Positions 1 to 8,135 of a DNA stretch of 64,000 nucleotides are shown here, in pieces. Numbering within the stretch: position 1 is the stretch's first letter; every line of letters begins with the position of its first letter. This stretch comes from Verrucomicrobiia bacterium (lineage in GTDB: Bacteria > Verrucomicrobiota > Verrucomicrobiia > Verrucomicrobiales > Akkermansiaceae), in assembly GCA_947462875.1 (NCBI GenBank), contig CANHQJ010000002.1, positions 186,001-250,000 on the forward strand, in the 5' to 3' direction. The notes below the pieces were generated by a model. It was not told the origin of the DNA. It saw only the letters and a list, made by a program, of their open reading frames with translations, and did not search any database. A program made the position numbers and the translations under genes.

Positions 1-2103
1 GCCCATGAGCTCGGCGGTGGCGTTGCCTTCGAAGGGCGTGGTGACATCCATCTTGCAAAGCAGCCCCGTGGGTTTGTTTTGTTCGGTGGCGCAGAGCTCG
101 ATGTTCATGGTGAGGAATGGCTCGGCGACGGTGAGGGTAGCGAATTGGGAGGAGATGAGCACGGGGCCTTTGGGCGTGGGGGCCTCGGCGAGAATGACGA
201 TGGGCCACTGTCCGGTGGCGGCATCGGCACTGGCGTTGATTTCGTAAATCGCTTCGTTCGCGCCCTTGGCGAGATCGATGGTGACGGGCGCGCCTATGCC
301 CGGCGGGATCCAGAGGAAACGCAGCTTCACGGCCTCATCGTAGCCGGCCTGGCGCGTGGCTTTGATGCGCAGCGGCAGTATGCCGTTTTTCACGATGGGG
401 ATGGCGGGCTGTTCCAGGTCGATGCGCAGCGGGGCCTCCTCGGTGACCGCCATGCTGATGCGATCGACGGAGGTGCCGTGGTAGGAACCCTGGTTGTTGA
501 TATCCACGTGTTCGATGCGCTCGTTCAACGCGCCTAAGAGGTTCGGCGGAGCTCCTTCGCCTGTGGGCTTGAGGCCGATGCGATAGAGTCCGCCTGCGAC
601 GGGGGCGTCTGCCGCGGCCTCGATGAGGATGGGAAAGGATGTGGCATTCTTCGGCACGGGAGGCGCGGTGAGTGTCATGCCGGCGGGCAGGGAATCCGCG
701 TAGAGCTGGAGGGCGCAGCCGACATTTTCGCGGGTGAAATTCACGACGCTGGCGTAGCGGTTGCCGCGCGGGACGGTCAGCATTTTCCATTTTTGCGTTT
801 GCACGCGCTCCACGGTGGGCAAGGCGGCGGCGATGCTGGCGGACTTGCGGGTGATCTCGATGCGGTAGGTGAAATCCGGTTGTCCCTTGCGCAGCTTGTC
901 CTGGATGCGCAGGAAATATTCGCCATCGGCCGGGCAGGTCCAGGCGATGGTGCTATCGAGATTGCCCTGGTCGTCATTGGTGGTGAGATTTTTCCCTGTG
1001 GTGTCGCGGATGCTGAGCACGGAGTCGAGCGGCGAGCGCAGTCCCAGGGCACGCGCCTTGATCACGAGCGCTTCGTTTTTTTTCGCTTCGAAGCGGAACC
1101 AATCGGTGTCGCCATTTTCCCCGATGATGCCATGCGCCGCGCAGGGGATGGCGGGCAGATGGGTCGATTCCTTGCTGTTCGAGTTCGGTTCGACTTCGTT
1201 GGCGTAGTCGAGGGGGCTGAGCGCGATCCAGTTCGGAGAAGGAGCGGAGAGGCCATCGGCCTGGGCAAACACGGGGAACGGATTCGGGCCCGCCGCAGGC
1301 AGTGTGACGCTTTGTTTGATCGGTCCGGAAGGATCGCCGATGAAGGTGAACTCGATGGTTTCGCCGGGCTTTCCGCCGGGCGGATAGATGACGGCCGGAC
1401 GCGGAGCGCCGCAGATGTGCAGGCGGTAGCGGCAGTTGTCATTGCCCTCGTAGGCAGCCTCGCGCACGACAACCCGGTAATCGCCATCGGCGGGGGCGAC
1501 GATGGAGGCATAACAATCCGTGCGCAAGAGCGGCGAGTCGTCGCGGCCGCTCAGTTCGAAGCGCTGCGGATCGAGGATGGCGACGTAGGCATCGAACATT
1601 TCCTGCCCGAGACGGATCGCTTCCACTTCCGCCGTGAGGCGTTGGCCTTTTTTGAGATGGCAGACAAAATAATCCTCGTCCTCGAGTTTCGCGACACCAT
1701 GCACGGTGGTATTGAGCTCCACCCGCTGCGGCTGATCGAACTGGTTGTTCGGCTCCACTTCATCAACGCAGCGGAACTGACCGACGAGAAACAGGCGCAT
1801 CTCGGAAATGCCACCGGGCCCGCGCAGGCGGAACTGGTGCTCGCCCAGCGGGGCATCGGCCGCGATGGTGGCAATGGCGGTGATGTGTTTCGCATCGATG
1901 ACCTTGAAGTCGCGGAAGGTGATGCCCGGCTGGTAACAAAGCACCTCCTGCGTATCCGTGAGGCGCTCGCCGTGAAAATGCATTTCCACCTCCGTGCCGC
2001 GCTGCCAACCGCGTGGAATCACGGTGCCGAGCTGCGGCGAATAGCCCCACAGCGGTACTGTGCCGGAGATCAGCAGTGCCAGAGTCAGGAAAAAATGTCT
2101 CAC
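1..2103 (-). CDS. PPC-domain secreted protein, C-terminus beyond window edge
   Basis: The frame is open without a stop for 701 codons from a GTG at 2103 down to base 1, so the stop lies outside the window. The first residues (RHFFLTLALLISGTVPLWG) form a signal peptide, so the product is exported. An immunoglobulin-like module occupies about residues 25-110. Two bacterial pre-peptidase C-terminal (PPC) modules follow, at about 115-220 and 285-400, each opening with an EVEPN motif and containing the D-x-D-W/Y-F core. The GTG lies 12 bases after the DUF1501 stop, so the two genes are probably one transcript. In Planctomycetes and Verrucomicrobia such PPC proteins often sit beside DUF1501 genes, but their role is unknown. 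No clear Shine-Dalgarno sequence is visible. The GTG start is chosen because it alone gives a signal peptide. Confidence 0.8.
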   Translation of the reverse strand, partial: MRHFFLTLALLISGTVPLWGYSPQLGTVIPRGWQRGTEVEMHFHGERLTDTQEVLCYQPGITFRDFKVIDAKHITAIATIAADAPLGEHQFRLRGPGGISEMRLFLVGQFRCVDEVEPNNQFDQPQRVELNTTVHGVAKLEDEDYFVCHLKKGQRLTAEVEAIRLGQEMFDAYVAILDPQRFELSGRDDSPLLRTDCYASIVAPADGDYRVVVREAAYEGNDNCRYRLHICGAPRPAVIYPPGGKPGETIEFTFIGDPSGPIKQSVTLPAAGPNPFPVFAQADGLSAPSPNWIALSPLDYANEVEPNSNSKESTHLPAIPCAAHGIIGENGDTDWFRFEAKKNEALVIKARALGLRSPLDSVLSIRDTTGKNLTTNDDQGNLDSTIAWTCPADGEYFLRIQDKLRKGQPDFTYRIEITRKSASIAAALPTVERVQTQKWKMLTVPRGNRYASVVNFTRENVGCALQLYADSLPAGMTLTAPPVPKNATSFPILIEAAADAPVAGGLYRIGLKPTGEGAPPNLLGALNERIEHVDINNQGSYHGTSVDRISMAVTEEAPLRIDLEQPAIPIVKNGILPLRIKATRQAGYDEAVKLRFLWIPPGIGAPVTIDLAKGANEAIYEINASADAATGQWPIVILAEAPTPKGPVLISSQFATLTVAEPFLTMNIELCATEQNKPTGLLCKMDVTTPFEGNATAELMG

Positions 2104-2115
2104 GATCGTGATTCG

Positions 2116-3447
2116 TTAGGCTTTTTTGGCGAGAATCTCATCGATCACCCGACCGCCATCGCAGATCTCGATGGGACGGTTGCCCGGAGCCATCAGTTCC
2201 TTGTCGGCCTGGATGCCAATTTGATTGTAAATGGTGGTGGCGAGGTCGGCGACGGTGACAGGGTCGTTTTCCGGTTCTCCTCCCAGAGCGTCCGAGCTGC
2301 CATAGACCAGCCCGCGCTTCACGCCGCCACCGGCCAGCATGGTGGAAAACACGCGCGGCCAGTGATCGCGACCACCGGTGGGATTGATCTTCGGCGTGCG
2401 GCCGAACTCCGAGGTGACCATCACCAGCGTCGAGTCCAACAAACCACGATCATCGAGGTCGCGCAGCAAGGCGGCGATGGCCTGGTCGGTGGGCGGCAGG
2501 TTGGTCTCGATGCCGCCCTTGATGTTGTCATGATGGTCCCATCCGCCGGCGGTGAGGGAGACAAATCGCACACCGGCCTCCACGAGGCGGCGCGCCAGGA
2601 TCATGCGCTGGCCGGCCTGGGTGCGACCGTAGGAGTCGCGGAGTTTGGCGGGCTCGGCTTCGAGATTGAAGGCCTCGCGCGCTTGCTGGGACGAGATCAA
2701 TTTGTAGGCATGCTGGTAGAATGCGTCCATCGAGTCGAGCTCATCGGATTTTTCCAAACTACGGAAATGTTGATCGACGGTGTAGAGGAGTTTTTGGCGG
2801 CGGTGAAAGCGCTCATCGCTCACGCCATCGGGCAGGTTCAGGTCACGCACCTTGAAGCCGCCTTGCGCAGGATCCGCACCGAGGGCGAAGGGGCCGAAGG
2901 CGGAGCTGAGGTAGCCGGAATTGGCAAATTCATTCGGCACTTGCGGGATGCAGACGTAGGGGGGCAGGTTGTTGCGGGTGCCGAGCTCGTGCGACACGAC
3001 GGAGCCCATGGACGGGTATTCCACGGCGGGAGAGGGGCGGTAGCCCGTGAACATGTTGTGCGTGCCGCGCTCGTGGGCGGCCTCGCCGTGTGTCATCGAG
3101 CGGATGATGGTCATCTTGTCCGCCACCTGCGCGGTGTGTTTCAGGAACTGGCCGAACTGCACGCCGGGGATTTTGGTGTCGATCGCGCCAAAGGGCCCGC
3201 GATACTCCGAAGGAGCCAGCGGTTTCGGATCGAACGATTCCTGATGCGCCAACCCACCAGGGAGGAAAATGTGAATCACGCTCTTGGCGACGCCTTCCTT
3301 GGTTTCGTAAAATTTCTGCGCCCCCATCGCCTGGCGTTGCAGGAAGCCGGGCAGGGTAAGTCCCAGCCCGCCGAGCAGGCCGACGTAGAAAAATTCACGA
3401 CGGGAAGAATAGCGTTCCAGAGGATTTCCAGGGCATTTGGGTTTCAT
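2116..3447 (-). CDS. DUF1501 domain-containing protein, Tat-exported
   Basis: This 443-residue protein opens with a twin-arginine export signal: S-R-R-E-F-F at residues 15-20, then a hydrophobic segment ending near residue 42. Motifs typical of DUF1501, a sulfatase-fold family, are present: HIFLPGGLAHQESFDPKP, GGWDHH (about residue 300) and a SEFGRTP motif near residue 345. Family members are exported and often pair with DUF1549/DUF1553 proteins. No such partner lies upstream here, where a divergent regulator begins after 145 bases. The gene therefore leads a two-gene unit with the PPC-domain protein. The biochemical function is not established; the family identity is clear. Confidence 0.92.
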   Translation of the reverse strand: MKPKCPGNPLERYSSRREFFYVGLLGGLGLTLPGFLQRQAMGAQKFYETKEGVAKSVIHIFLPGGLAHQESFDPKPLAPSEYRGPFGAIDTKIPGVQFGQFLKHTAQVADKMTIIRSMTHGEAAHERGTHNMFTGYRPSPAVEYPSMGSVVSHELGTRNNLPPYVCIPQVPNEFANSGYLSSAFGPFALGADPAQGGFKVRDLNLPDGVSDERFHRRQKLLYTVDQHFRSLEKSDELDSMDAFYQHAYKLISSQQAREAFNLEAEPAKLRDSYGRTQAGQRMILARRLVEAGVRFVSLTAGGWDHHDNIKGGIETNLPPTDQAIAALLRDLDDRGLLDSTLVMVTSEFGRTPKINPTGGRDHWPRVFSTMLAGGGVKRGLVYGSSDALGGEPENDPVTVADLATTIYNQIGIQADKELMAPGNRPIEICDGGRVIDEILAKKA

Positions 3448-3592
3448 ATGGCTGTAAGGGTGAAATTATGGTGACAATCATCGATGCTACCACTCACGAC
3501 TGTAACGGCGTGTCTTGGAAGGGTATTTCAGAATTTTTCGGATTCAACCAATATTTTCTCTAAAGCGCAAGCGTTCCTTGAAGTCATGGGGA

Positions 3593-4255
3593 ATGAAGAG
3601 TAGCATCACCCGCATGCAGAGCAAAAAAATCCGCGTGATGCTGGCTGACGACCATGCTGTGGTGCGCCATGGATTTAGCATGATTCTTGCGGCCGAGTGG
3701 GATATGGAGGTGATCGCCGAAGTATCAAACGGACGCGAGGCTTTGGAAGTGGGGGAGAAACTCAAACCTGATGTCTGCGTGATGGATGTTACGATGCCGG
3801 AACTCAATGGCATCGAGGCAACGCGGCGCCTGGCGGCCGTCTCGCCCAAAACGCGGGTGTTGGCGTTATCGATGCACAAGGATTCCGTGTATGTCCGCGA
3901 AATTCTCCGCGCGGGAGCCAAGGGCTACCTGCTGAAGGACAGCAGCCCCAAGGATTTTCTCAAGGCCGTGAGAACCGTTGCCGTGGGCAGAGGGTTTTTG
4001 AGTCCGGAGGTGAGTGAAACGGTGCTGGATGACTACCGCAAGCACGTCACCAATCCCATCGATCTTCTCACCAGTCGCGAGCGCGAAGTGCTGCAACTGA
4101 TCGCGGAGAGCAAAACCAACAAGGAAATCGCCAGCGCACTCAATCTGAGCGTATACACCGTGGAGGCGCATCGCGGCAGAATCATGGAAAAACTCAACCT
4201 GCACAGCATTGGCGAGCTTGTCAGGTTCGCCGTGCGCAACGGGCTGATCGATTGA
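3593..4255 (+). CDS. NarL/FixJ-family response regulator
   Basis: This is a two-domain DNA-binding response regulator. The receiver domain has the acidic pair D19-D20, the phosphoacceptor D65 in the VMDVTMP motif and a conserved lysine in LLKDSS. A LuxR-type helix-turn-helix follows (about residues 150-215), with LTSREREVLQLIAES and the recognition helix around SVYTVEAHRGRIMEKL. The start could be the ATG at 3593 or the ATG at 3614 directly before the receiver domain. A longer frame opens at 3515, but its extra residues look non-coding. The sensor kinase gene follows 25 bases downstream and is the obvious partner. The target genes cannot be read from the sequence. Confidence 0.92.
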   Translation: MKSSITRMQSKKIRVMLADDHAVVRHGFSMILAAEWDMEVIAEVSNGREALEVGEKLKPDVCVMDVTMPELNGIEATRRLAAVSPKTRVLALSMHKDSVYVREILRAGAKGYLLKDSSPKDFLKAVRTVAVGRGFLSPEVSETVLDDYRKHVTNPIDLLTSREREVLQLIAESKTNKEIASALNLSVYTVEAHRGRIMEKLNLHSIGELVRFAVRNGLID

Positions 4256-4280
4256 ATCAATTTTCTCACCAAAAGCAACT

Positions 4281-5585
4281 ATGGCACGTACCTTGGGCGA
4301 TACCAATCAACGGGTGGTGACACGAATCATCCTTACGGGATTCGGTCTGGTCTTGATCATTCTGGGGGTTGCCGCGCTTGTGGCCGTGCGCGACAAGCAA
4401 ATCCGGCGCAGTGCCATGATGTCCGTCAAGAATCACTTGATCTATGCGCAACTCTTGAATGAAGTCCAGGCGCAAGAGGACATCCTTTCGCTGGGGCTGC
4501 ACCGGATCCGGAATCACGCGGATCGAGACGAGAAACAGGCGAGATGGCAGGATCTGGTTCGCGCGGATCAGACACTCAGGCAACTCGCGGGAGAGGCGGC
4601 TCACTCGACTCAAGCCGATGAGTGGCAGCGTTTGGCGGAAGCATCAAACCGCTTTACGGAAAAGGCGACCATGGTGCTGAAAGATCAGGATACCGTGGAT
4701 GGAGAGGCGATGGATGAACTCTTCGCGCTGCATGACAGGGTCGTGAAAATGATTCACGACATGATCCAAATCAACATCCAGGACTGGGCGGCCACGGATG
4801 AACAGATGCGTGTGGAACTCGATGATTTGACCAATCAATCGACGATCATGTTGAGTTCCTGTTTTCTTCTCGCCTTTGTGTTTGCAGGTTCCACGGTGAT
4901 GATCGTAAGGAAAAGCATCCAGCGGATCGAGTGGCAGCGCGATGAATTGAATCGCGTGTCATGGCACATGCTCCAGACGCAGGAGGACACCGCGCGCCGG
5001 TTTTCTCATGAACTCCACGATGAGCTGGGGCAGTCACTGGCGGCGGTGCGGGCGAATCTCACCCATCCGTCACTGATGAAGGAGGAGCAACGGGATGACT
5101 GTCTGCATTTGGTGGATGAAGCGATCGCCAACGTGCGCGAGCTTTCGCAGTTGTTGCGTCCGGTGATTCTCGATGACTTCGGACTGGAGGCCGGGTTGCG
5201 CTGGTTGACCGAGCGTTTCGGTCAACGCACGCGCATTTTCGTGGTTTTTGATGGTGCGGCTCCGGGGCGGATCCATCCTGAGACGGAGACGCACTTGTTC
5301 CGCATCGCGCAGGAGGCGCTTACCAATATCGCAAGACATTCCCAGGCAACAGCTGTCAAAGTGAGTCTGCTGCAGGTCGAAGGCGATCTGCTCCTGTGCA
5401 TTGAGGACAACGGCGTGGGGCTGCCTTTGCAAAGCCAGGAAAACGCGAGCAGTCTGGGGATCATCGGCATAAGGGCACGCGCGAGGGAATGTGGAGGAAC
5501 GGTGATTCTGGAAAACATCAAACCGCATGGTCTTCGCCTGACGGCGAGAGTGCCGAAGCGTCCCGCCGCCAGGTTAGAGCCATGA
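4281..5585 (+). CDS. Sensor histidine kinase, HisKA_3 (NarX/UhpB-like)
   Basis: This 434-residue membrane sensor has transmembrane helices at about residues 16-36 and 188-210. They flank a mostly helical periplasmic sensor region of about 150 residues. The HisKA_3 dimerization box reads F-S-H-E-L-H-D-E-L-G, with H246 as the phosphorylated histidine. The ATPase domain has an N box (RIAQEALTNIARHSQ), a G1 box (EDNGVGLP) and a second glycine region (LGIIGIRARARECGG). HisKA_3 kinases normally pair with LuxR-type regulators, and one lies immediately upstream. The ligand is unknown. The sensor region could bind a small molecule directly or through a partner. Confidence 0.93.
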   Translation: MARTLGDTNQRVVTRIILTGFGLVLIILGVAALVAVRDKQIRRSAMMSVKNHLIYAQLLNEVQAQEDILSLGLHRIRNHADRDEKQARWQDLVRADQTLRQLAGEAAHSTQADEWQRLAEASNRFTEKATMVLKDQDTVDGEAMDELFALHDRVVKMIHDMIQINIQDWAATDEQMRVELDDLTNQSTIMLSSCFLLAFVFAGSTVMIVRKSIQRIEWQRDELNRVSWHMLQTQEDTARRFSHELHDELGQSLAAVRANLTHPSLMKEEQRDDCLHLVDEAIANVRELSQLLRPVILDDFGLEAGLRWLTERFGQRTRIFVVFDGAAPGRIHPETETHLFRIAQEALTNIARHSQATAVKVSLLQVEGDLLLCIEDNGVGLPLQSQENASSLGIIGIRARARECGGTVILENIKPHGLRLTARVPKRPAARLEP

Positions 5586-5599
5586 ATTGCGGTTTCCGT

Positions 5600-6328
5600 C
5601 TAAAATGAGATGCTGGACATCAGCCACAGCACCCCGGTGTGGTTTTGTTCCCAGATGCCGCCGCCACGGCGCTGGATGGTCTGCTCCATGAATCCCAGCT
5701 CCACTTTGGTGACGTCGTTGATCTTGTGTCCGATGCCGATAAAGGCGCGGTTTTGATCGAAGTCATTGCCGTCGACATTGGTGCCGAAATTGAAGAACAC
5801 CTCATCGGAGAGAGCCAGGTAGGTTTTTTTGGAAGCTGTTAGAGGGATGGTGGTGCGCAGCATGTAGCGGAGGCGGTTTTCGTAGCGCCAGTGCTCGGTA
5901 TTCCAGTCGCCACCGGCAAACTGTGCCATTTCACCGATCCATCGTTGCTCGAGACGCAGTCGATGCGTCCAGTCCAGACCTAGCCAAGACGTCGTGTGAG
6001 ACACCTGCTGCCAAAGCCGGTGTTCGGGAAATTCATTCGCCGCCGGGTAGTCGCCGTAGGGGTAGCTTTCCACATGGCAGTAGCCGAAGGAGAGCATCGT
6101 GCTCGGGTTAAGCTGGTAGTTCAGGCCCGGGCGCAACAGCAGTTGCTGGCGATCGTCGCCCAGGTCCGAGCGGCGCTCCTGCGCTTCCAGGTGAACGCCC
6201 CAAGGTGAGCCTACGATCGGATGGTCTCCGACATAATTGAGCCACAAATTTCCATTGGAATCTTGTTTGTCTGCAAGACAGGGAAGACTGCTTGCGCCGA
6301 TGAGTATGAGAGTGAGTAAGTTTTTCAT
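5600..6328 (-). CDS. DUF2490 family outer-membrane-like protein
   Basis: The 242-residue product begins MKNLLTLILIGASSLPCLA, a clear signal peptide. The ATG at 6328 was preferred over an upstream in-frame start at 6397, which would overlap sulP. The mature part alternates aromatic and polar residues in short strands and ends in phenylalanine (SSISF), as expected of an outer-membrane beta-barrel. It matches the general pattern of DUF2490, a barrel family of unknown function. It starts only 10 bases after the sulP stop, so it is probably co-transcribed. It could be an outer-membrane pore serving the same substrate; that is inference from position alone. Confidence 0.8.
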   Translation of the reverse strand: MKNLLTLILIGASSLPCLADKQDSNGNLWLNYVGDHPIVGSPWGVHLEAQERRSDLGDDRQQLLLRPGLNYQLNPSTMLSFGYCHVESYPYGDYPAANEFPEHRLWQQVSHTTSWLGLDWTHRLRLEQRWIGEMAQFAGGDWNTEHWRYENRLRYMLRTTIPLTASKKTYLALSDEVFFNFGTNVDGNDFDQNRAFIGIGHKINDVTKVELGFMEQTIQRRGGGIWEQNHTGVLWLMSSISF

Positions 6329-6338
6329 AGAACCAAGA

Positions 6339-7955
6339 TTATACGCGTTTGAATCGGGCGGCTTCCGGGTGCGGTGACACAGGGGTGTGATCGTCAAGAC
6401 CTTCGATGATCAGCTCGCGGTTTTCGAGTTTCCAGTCTTGTGCCATTTCCTGCAATTTTTTGTAAACGGTATGATCGACAAAATGCGCATCGGACAAATC
6501 GATCTTCACCGTGATGTGCTCGCTCATCGCCAGAATGCGCTTGCGCAGGGGCAGCCAGTTGCTGAATACCACGGATTGGGACACGGTCATCACGGGAATG
6601 CCGTCTGTCTCCTTGATCGCCACTTGAGGGCGGAACAGGTTGCCCACCGAGGTGCCTGCGATGGCATGAAGAATCAGCTTCACCAGAATGCCCGCGGCGA
6701 TGCCGATCAGAAGGTCGGTGGCCAGCGTGGCGATCATCGTGACGAGGAAAACGAGGAGTTGCCCTTTGCCCACGTGCCACATGTGGACGAATTCTTTGGG
6801 GGATGCCAGATTGTATCCCGTGAACACCAGCATGCCGGCCAGGGCGGCCAGGGGAATGTTGTTGATCAGCCATGGCACCGAGGCCACGAGGACGAGAAGA
6901 AAAGTGCCGTGCCAGAAATTCGCCCATCGGGTGCGCGCGCCGTTGTTGCGGTTGGCGCTGGAGCGCACGATCTCGCTGATCATCGGGATGCCGCCGATGA
7001 AAGAGACGAGCGTATTGGCCACACCTACGGCAAACAGATCGCGGTTCAGATCGGTGCGGCGCTGCCATGGATCGAGGAAATCCACCGCCTTCGCGCTCAG
7101 CAGCGACTCCAGCGTGCCCACCAGCGAGAACATCACCAACCACTTGAGGCTTGCCATCGAGGTGATGGCGGAAAAATCCGGAAACTTGATACCGCTGAGC
7201 ATGTTCATCGGCAGCGATACCAGATACTTGGGTCCGACCTGATACTCATGGCCCTGGAAATGATAGGTATGTTCGTTTTTGATACCGAAATACAATGCCA
7301 TGGGCGTCGCCACCATGAGCACCAGCATGGGGCCAGGAATGGCCTGCACGAGCTTGTGTTTGAAAAACAGGCGGCCGAACAAAAGGCAGACGGCGACGGC
7401 TCCGATGAGGGCGATTTCCGGATTCATGTGGGCGAAGCTGTGCGGGATCTCCGCGAGAAGCTCCAGCGGCTCTTTCGCATGGGCGGAGACACCGAGCGCG
7501 ACGTGGATTTGTTTGGAAATGATGATGACGCCGATCGCCGCCAGCATGCCGTGCACTGCCGCCACGGGGAAAAATTCACCGAGCGTGCCCCACTTCAGTT
7601 TGCCGAAGATGATCTGGATCAACCCCGAGGCGACTCCCACGGCGAGAGCCTTTTCATAGCCCAGCTCCTGCACGCAGCCGAGCACGATGACAATCATGCC
7701 AGCGGCGGGACCTTTGATGGTGAGTTCCGAATTGCTGATCCACGGTGTCAACATGCCGCCGATGATGGCGGTGAAGATCCCGGCGATGGGCGGGACTCCC
7801 GAGGCGATGGAAATGCCCAGACACAGCGGCAAGGCGATCAGGAATACGAGGAATCCCGATAGCATATCTTGTCGCAGATTCTGCTTCATACCCTTCAGGT
7901 TTCCCACGGGCGTGGGTCCTGCGGACGGTTTTGTTAGGTTGTTTGGTGATGACAT
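6339..7955 (-). CDS. SulP family anion transporter (likely bicarbonate or sulfate)
   Basis: This 538-residue protein has the SLC26/SulP layout: a hydrophobic domain of many helices from about residue 25, then a short cytoplasmic STAS-like domain (about 440-520). Family signatures are [19 protein letters not shown] in the first helix, the loop [17 protein letters not shown], and [11 protein letters not shown] preceded by ISEIVRSS. The ATG at 7955 gives a normal N-terminus; the longer frame to 8402 overlaps dabA on the other strand and is rejected. SulP proteins carry sulfate, bicarbonate or other anions. Divergence from a DUF2309/DabA operon across a shared palindromic region suggests bicarbonate; that substrate is inferred from context, not seen in the sequence. 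Confidence 0.9.
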   Translation of the reverse strand: MSSPNNLTKPSAGPTPVGNLKGMKQNLRQDMLSGFLVFLIALPLCLGISIASGVPPIAGIFTAIIGGMLTPWISNSELTIKGPAAGMIVIVLGCVQELGYEKALAVGVASGLIQIIFGKLKWGTLGEFFPVAAVHGMLAAIGVIIISKQIHVALGVSAHAKEPLELLAEIPHSFAHMNPEIALIGAVAVCLLFGRLFFKHKLVQAIPGPMLVLMVATPMALYFGIKNEHTYHFQGHEYQVGPKYLVSLPMNMLSGIKFPDFSAITSMASLKWLVMFSLVGTLESLLSAKAVDFLDPWQRRTDLNRDLFAVGVANTLVSFIGGIPMISEIVRSSANRNNGARTRWANFWHGTFLLVLVASVPWLINNIPLAALAGMLVFTGYNLASPKEFVHMWHVGKGQLLVFLVTMIATLATDLLIGIAAGILVKLILHAIAGTSVGNLFRPQVAIKETDGIPVMTVSQSVVFSNWLPLRKRILAMSEHITVKIDLSDAHFVDHTVYKKLQEMAQDWKLENRELIIEGLDDHTPVSPHPEAARFKRV

Positions 7956-8015
7956 GGTGGTTGGATGATGTTCCGTAACGCTGCTGAAAGTAGCAGGTCG
8001 TGCGGGAAAAATACC

Positions 8016-8094
8016 ATCCCCTCCGCAGGGTAAATTTAGCCCCTGCGAGGGGGTCCCCCCCCCGACCAGTGTGAATATACCCTGCGGAGGGGAT
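8016..8094. promoter_or_regulatory. Inverted repeat in the sulP-dabA divergent promoter region
   Basis: A perfect 17-base element, ATCCCCTCCGCAGGGTA, lies at 8016-8032, and its exact reverse complement lies at 8078-8094. Between them, at about 8038-8054, is a related imperfect copy with the core CCCCTGCGAGGGG. The three copies are centred near 8024, 8046 and 8086, spacings of 22 and 40 bases, close to two and four helical turns. The position between two divergent transport operons suits operator sites for a regulator that controls both. A hairpin in the dabA leader is an alternative. The regulator is unknown. Confidence 0.6.
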
Positions 8095-8135
8095 AGGATT
8101 TGAGCCGATGTTTTGCTACGATGCCCGCACTCACC

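Noticed and set aside
793-3474. Long plus-strand open frame (893 codons) opposite the PPC and DUF1501 genes
   Set aside because: It spans two clear minus-strand genes with signal peptides and domains. Its own translation is Gly/Ala/Arg/His-rich and domain-free, as expected from the antisense of GC-rich coding DNA.
6387-7862. Plus-strand open frame of 491 codons opposite sulP
   Set aside because: It is the antisense shadow of conserved SulP helices; the translation is His/Asp/Gly-rich without a fold.
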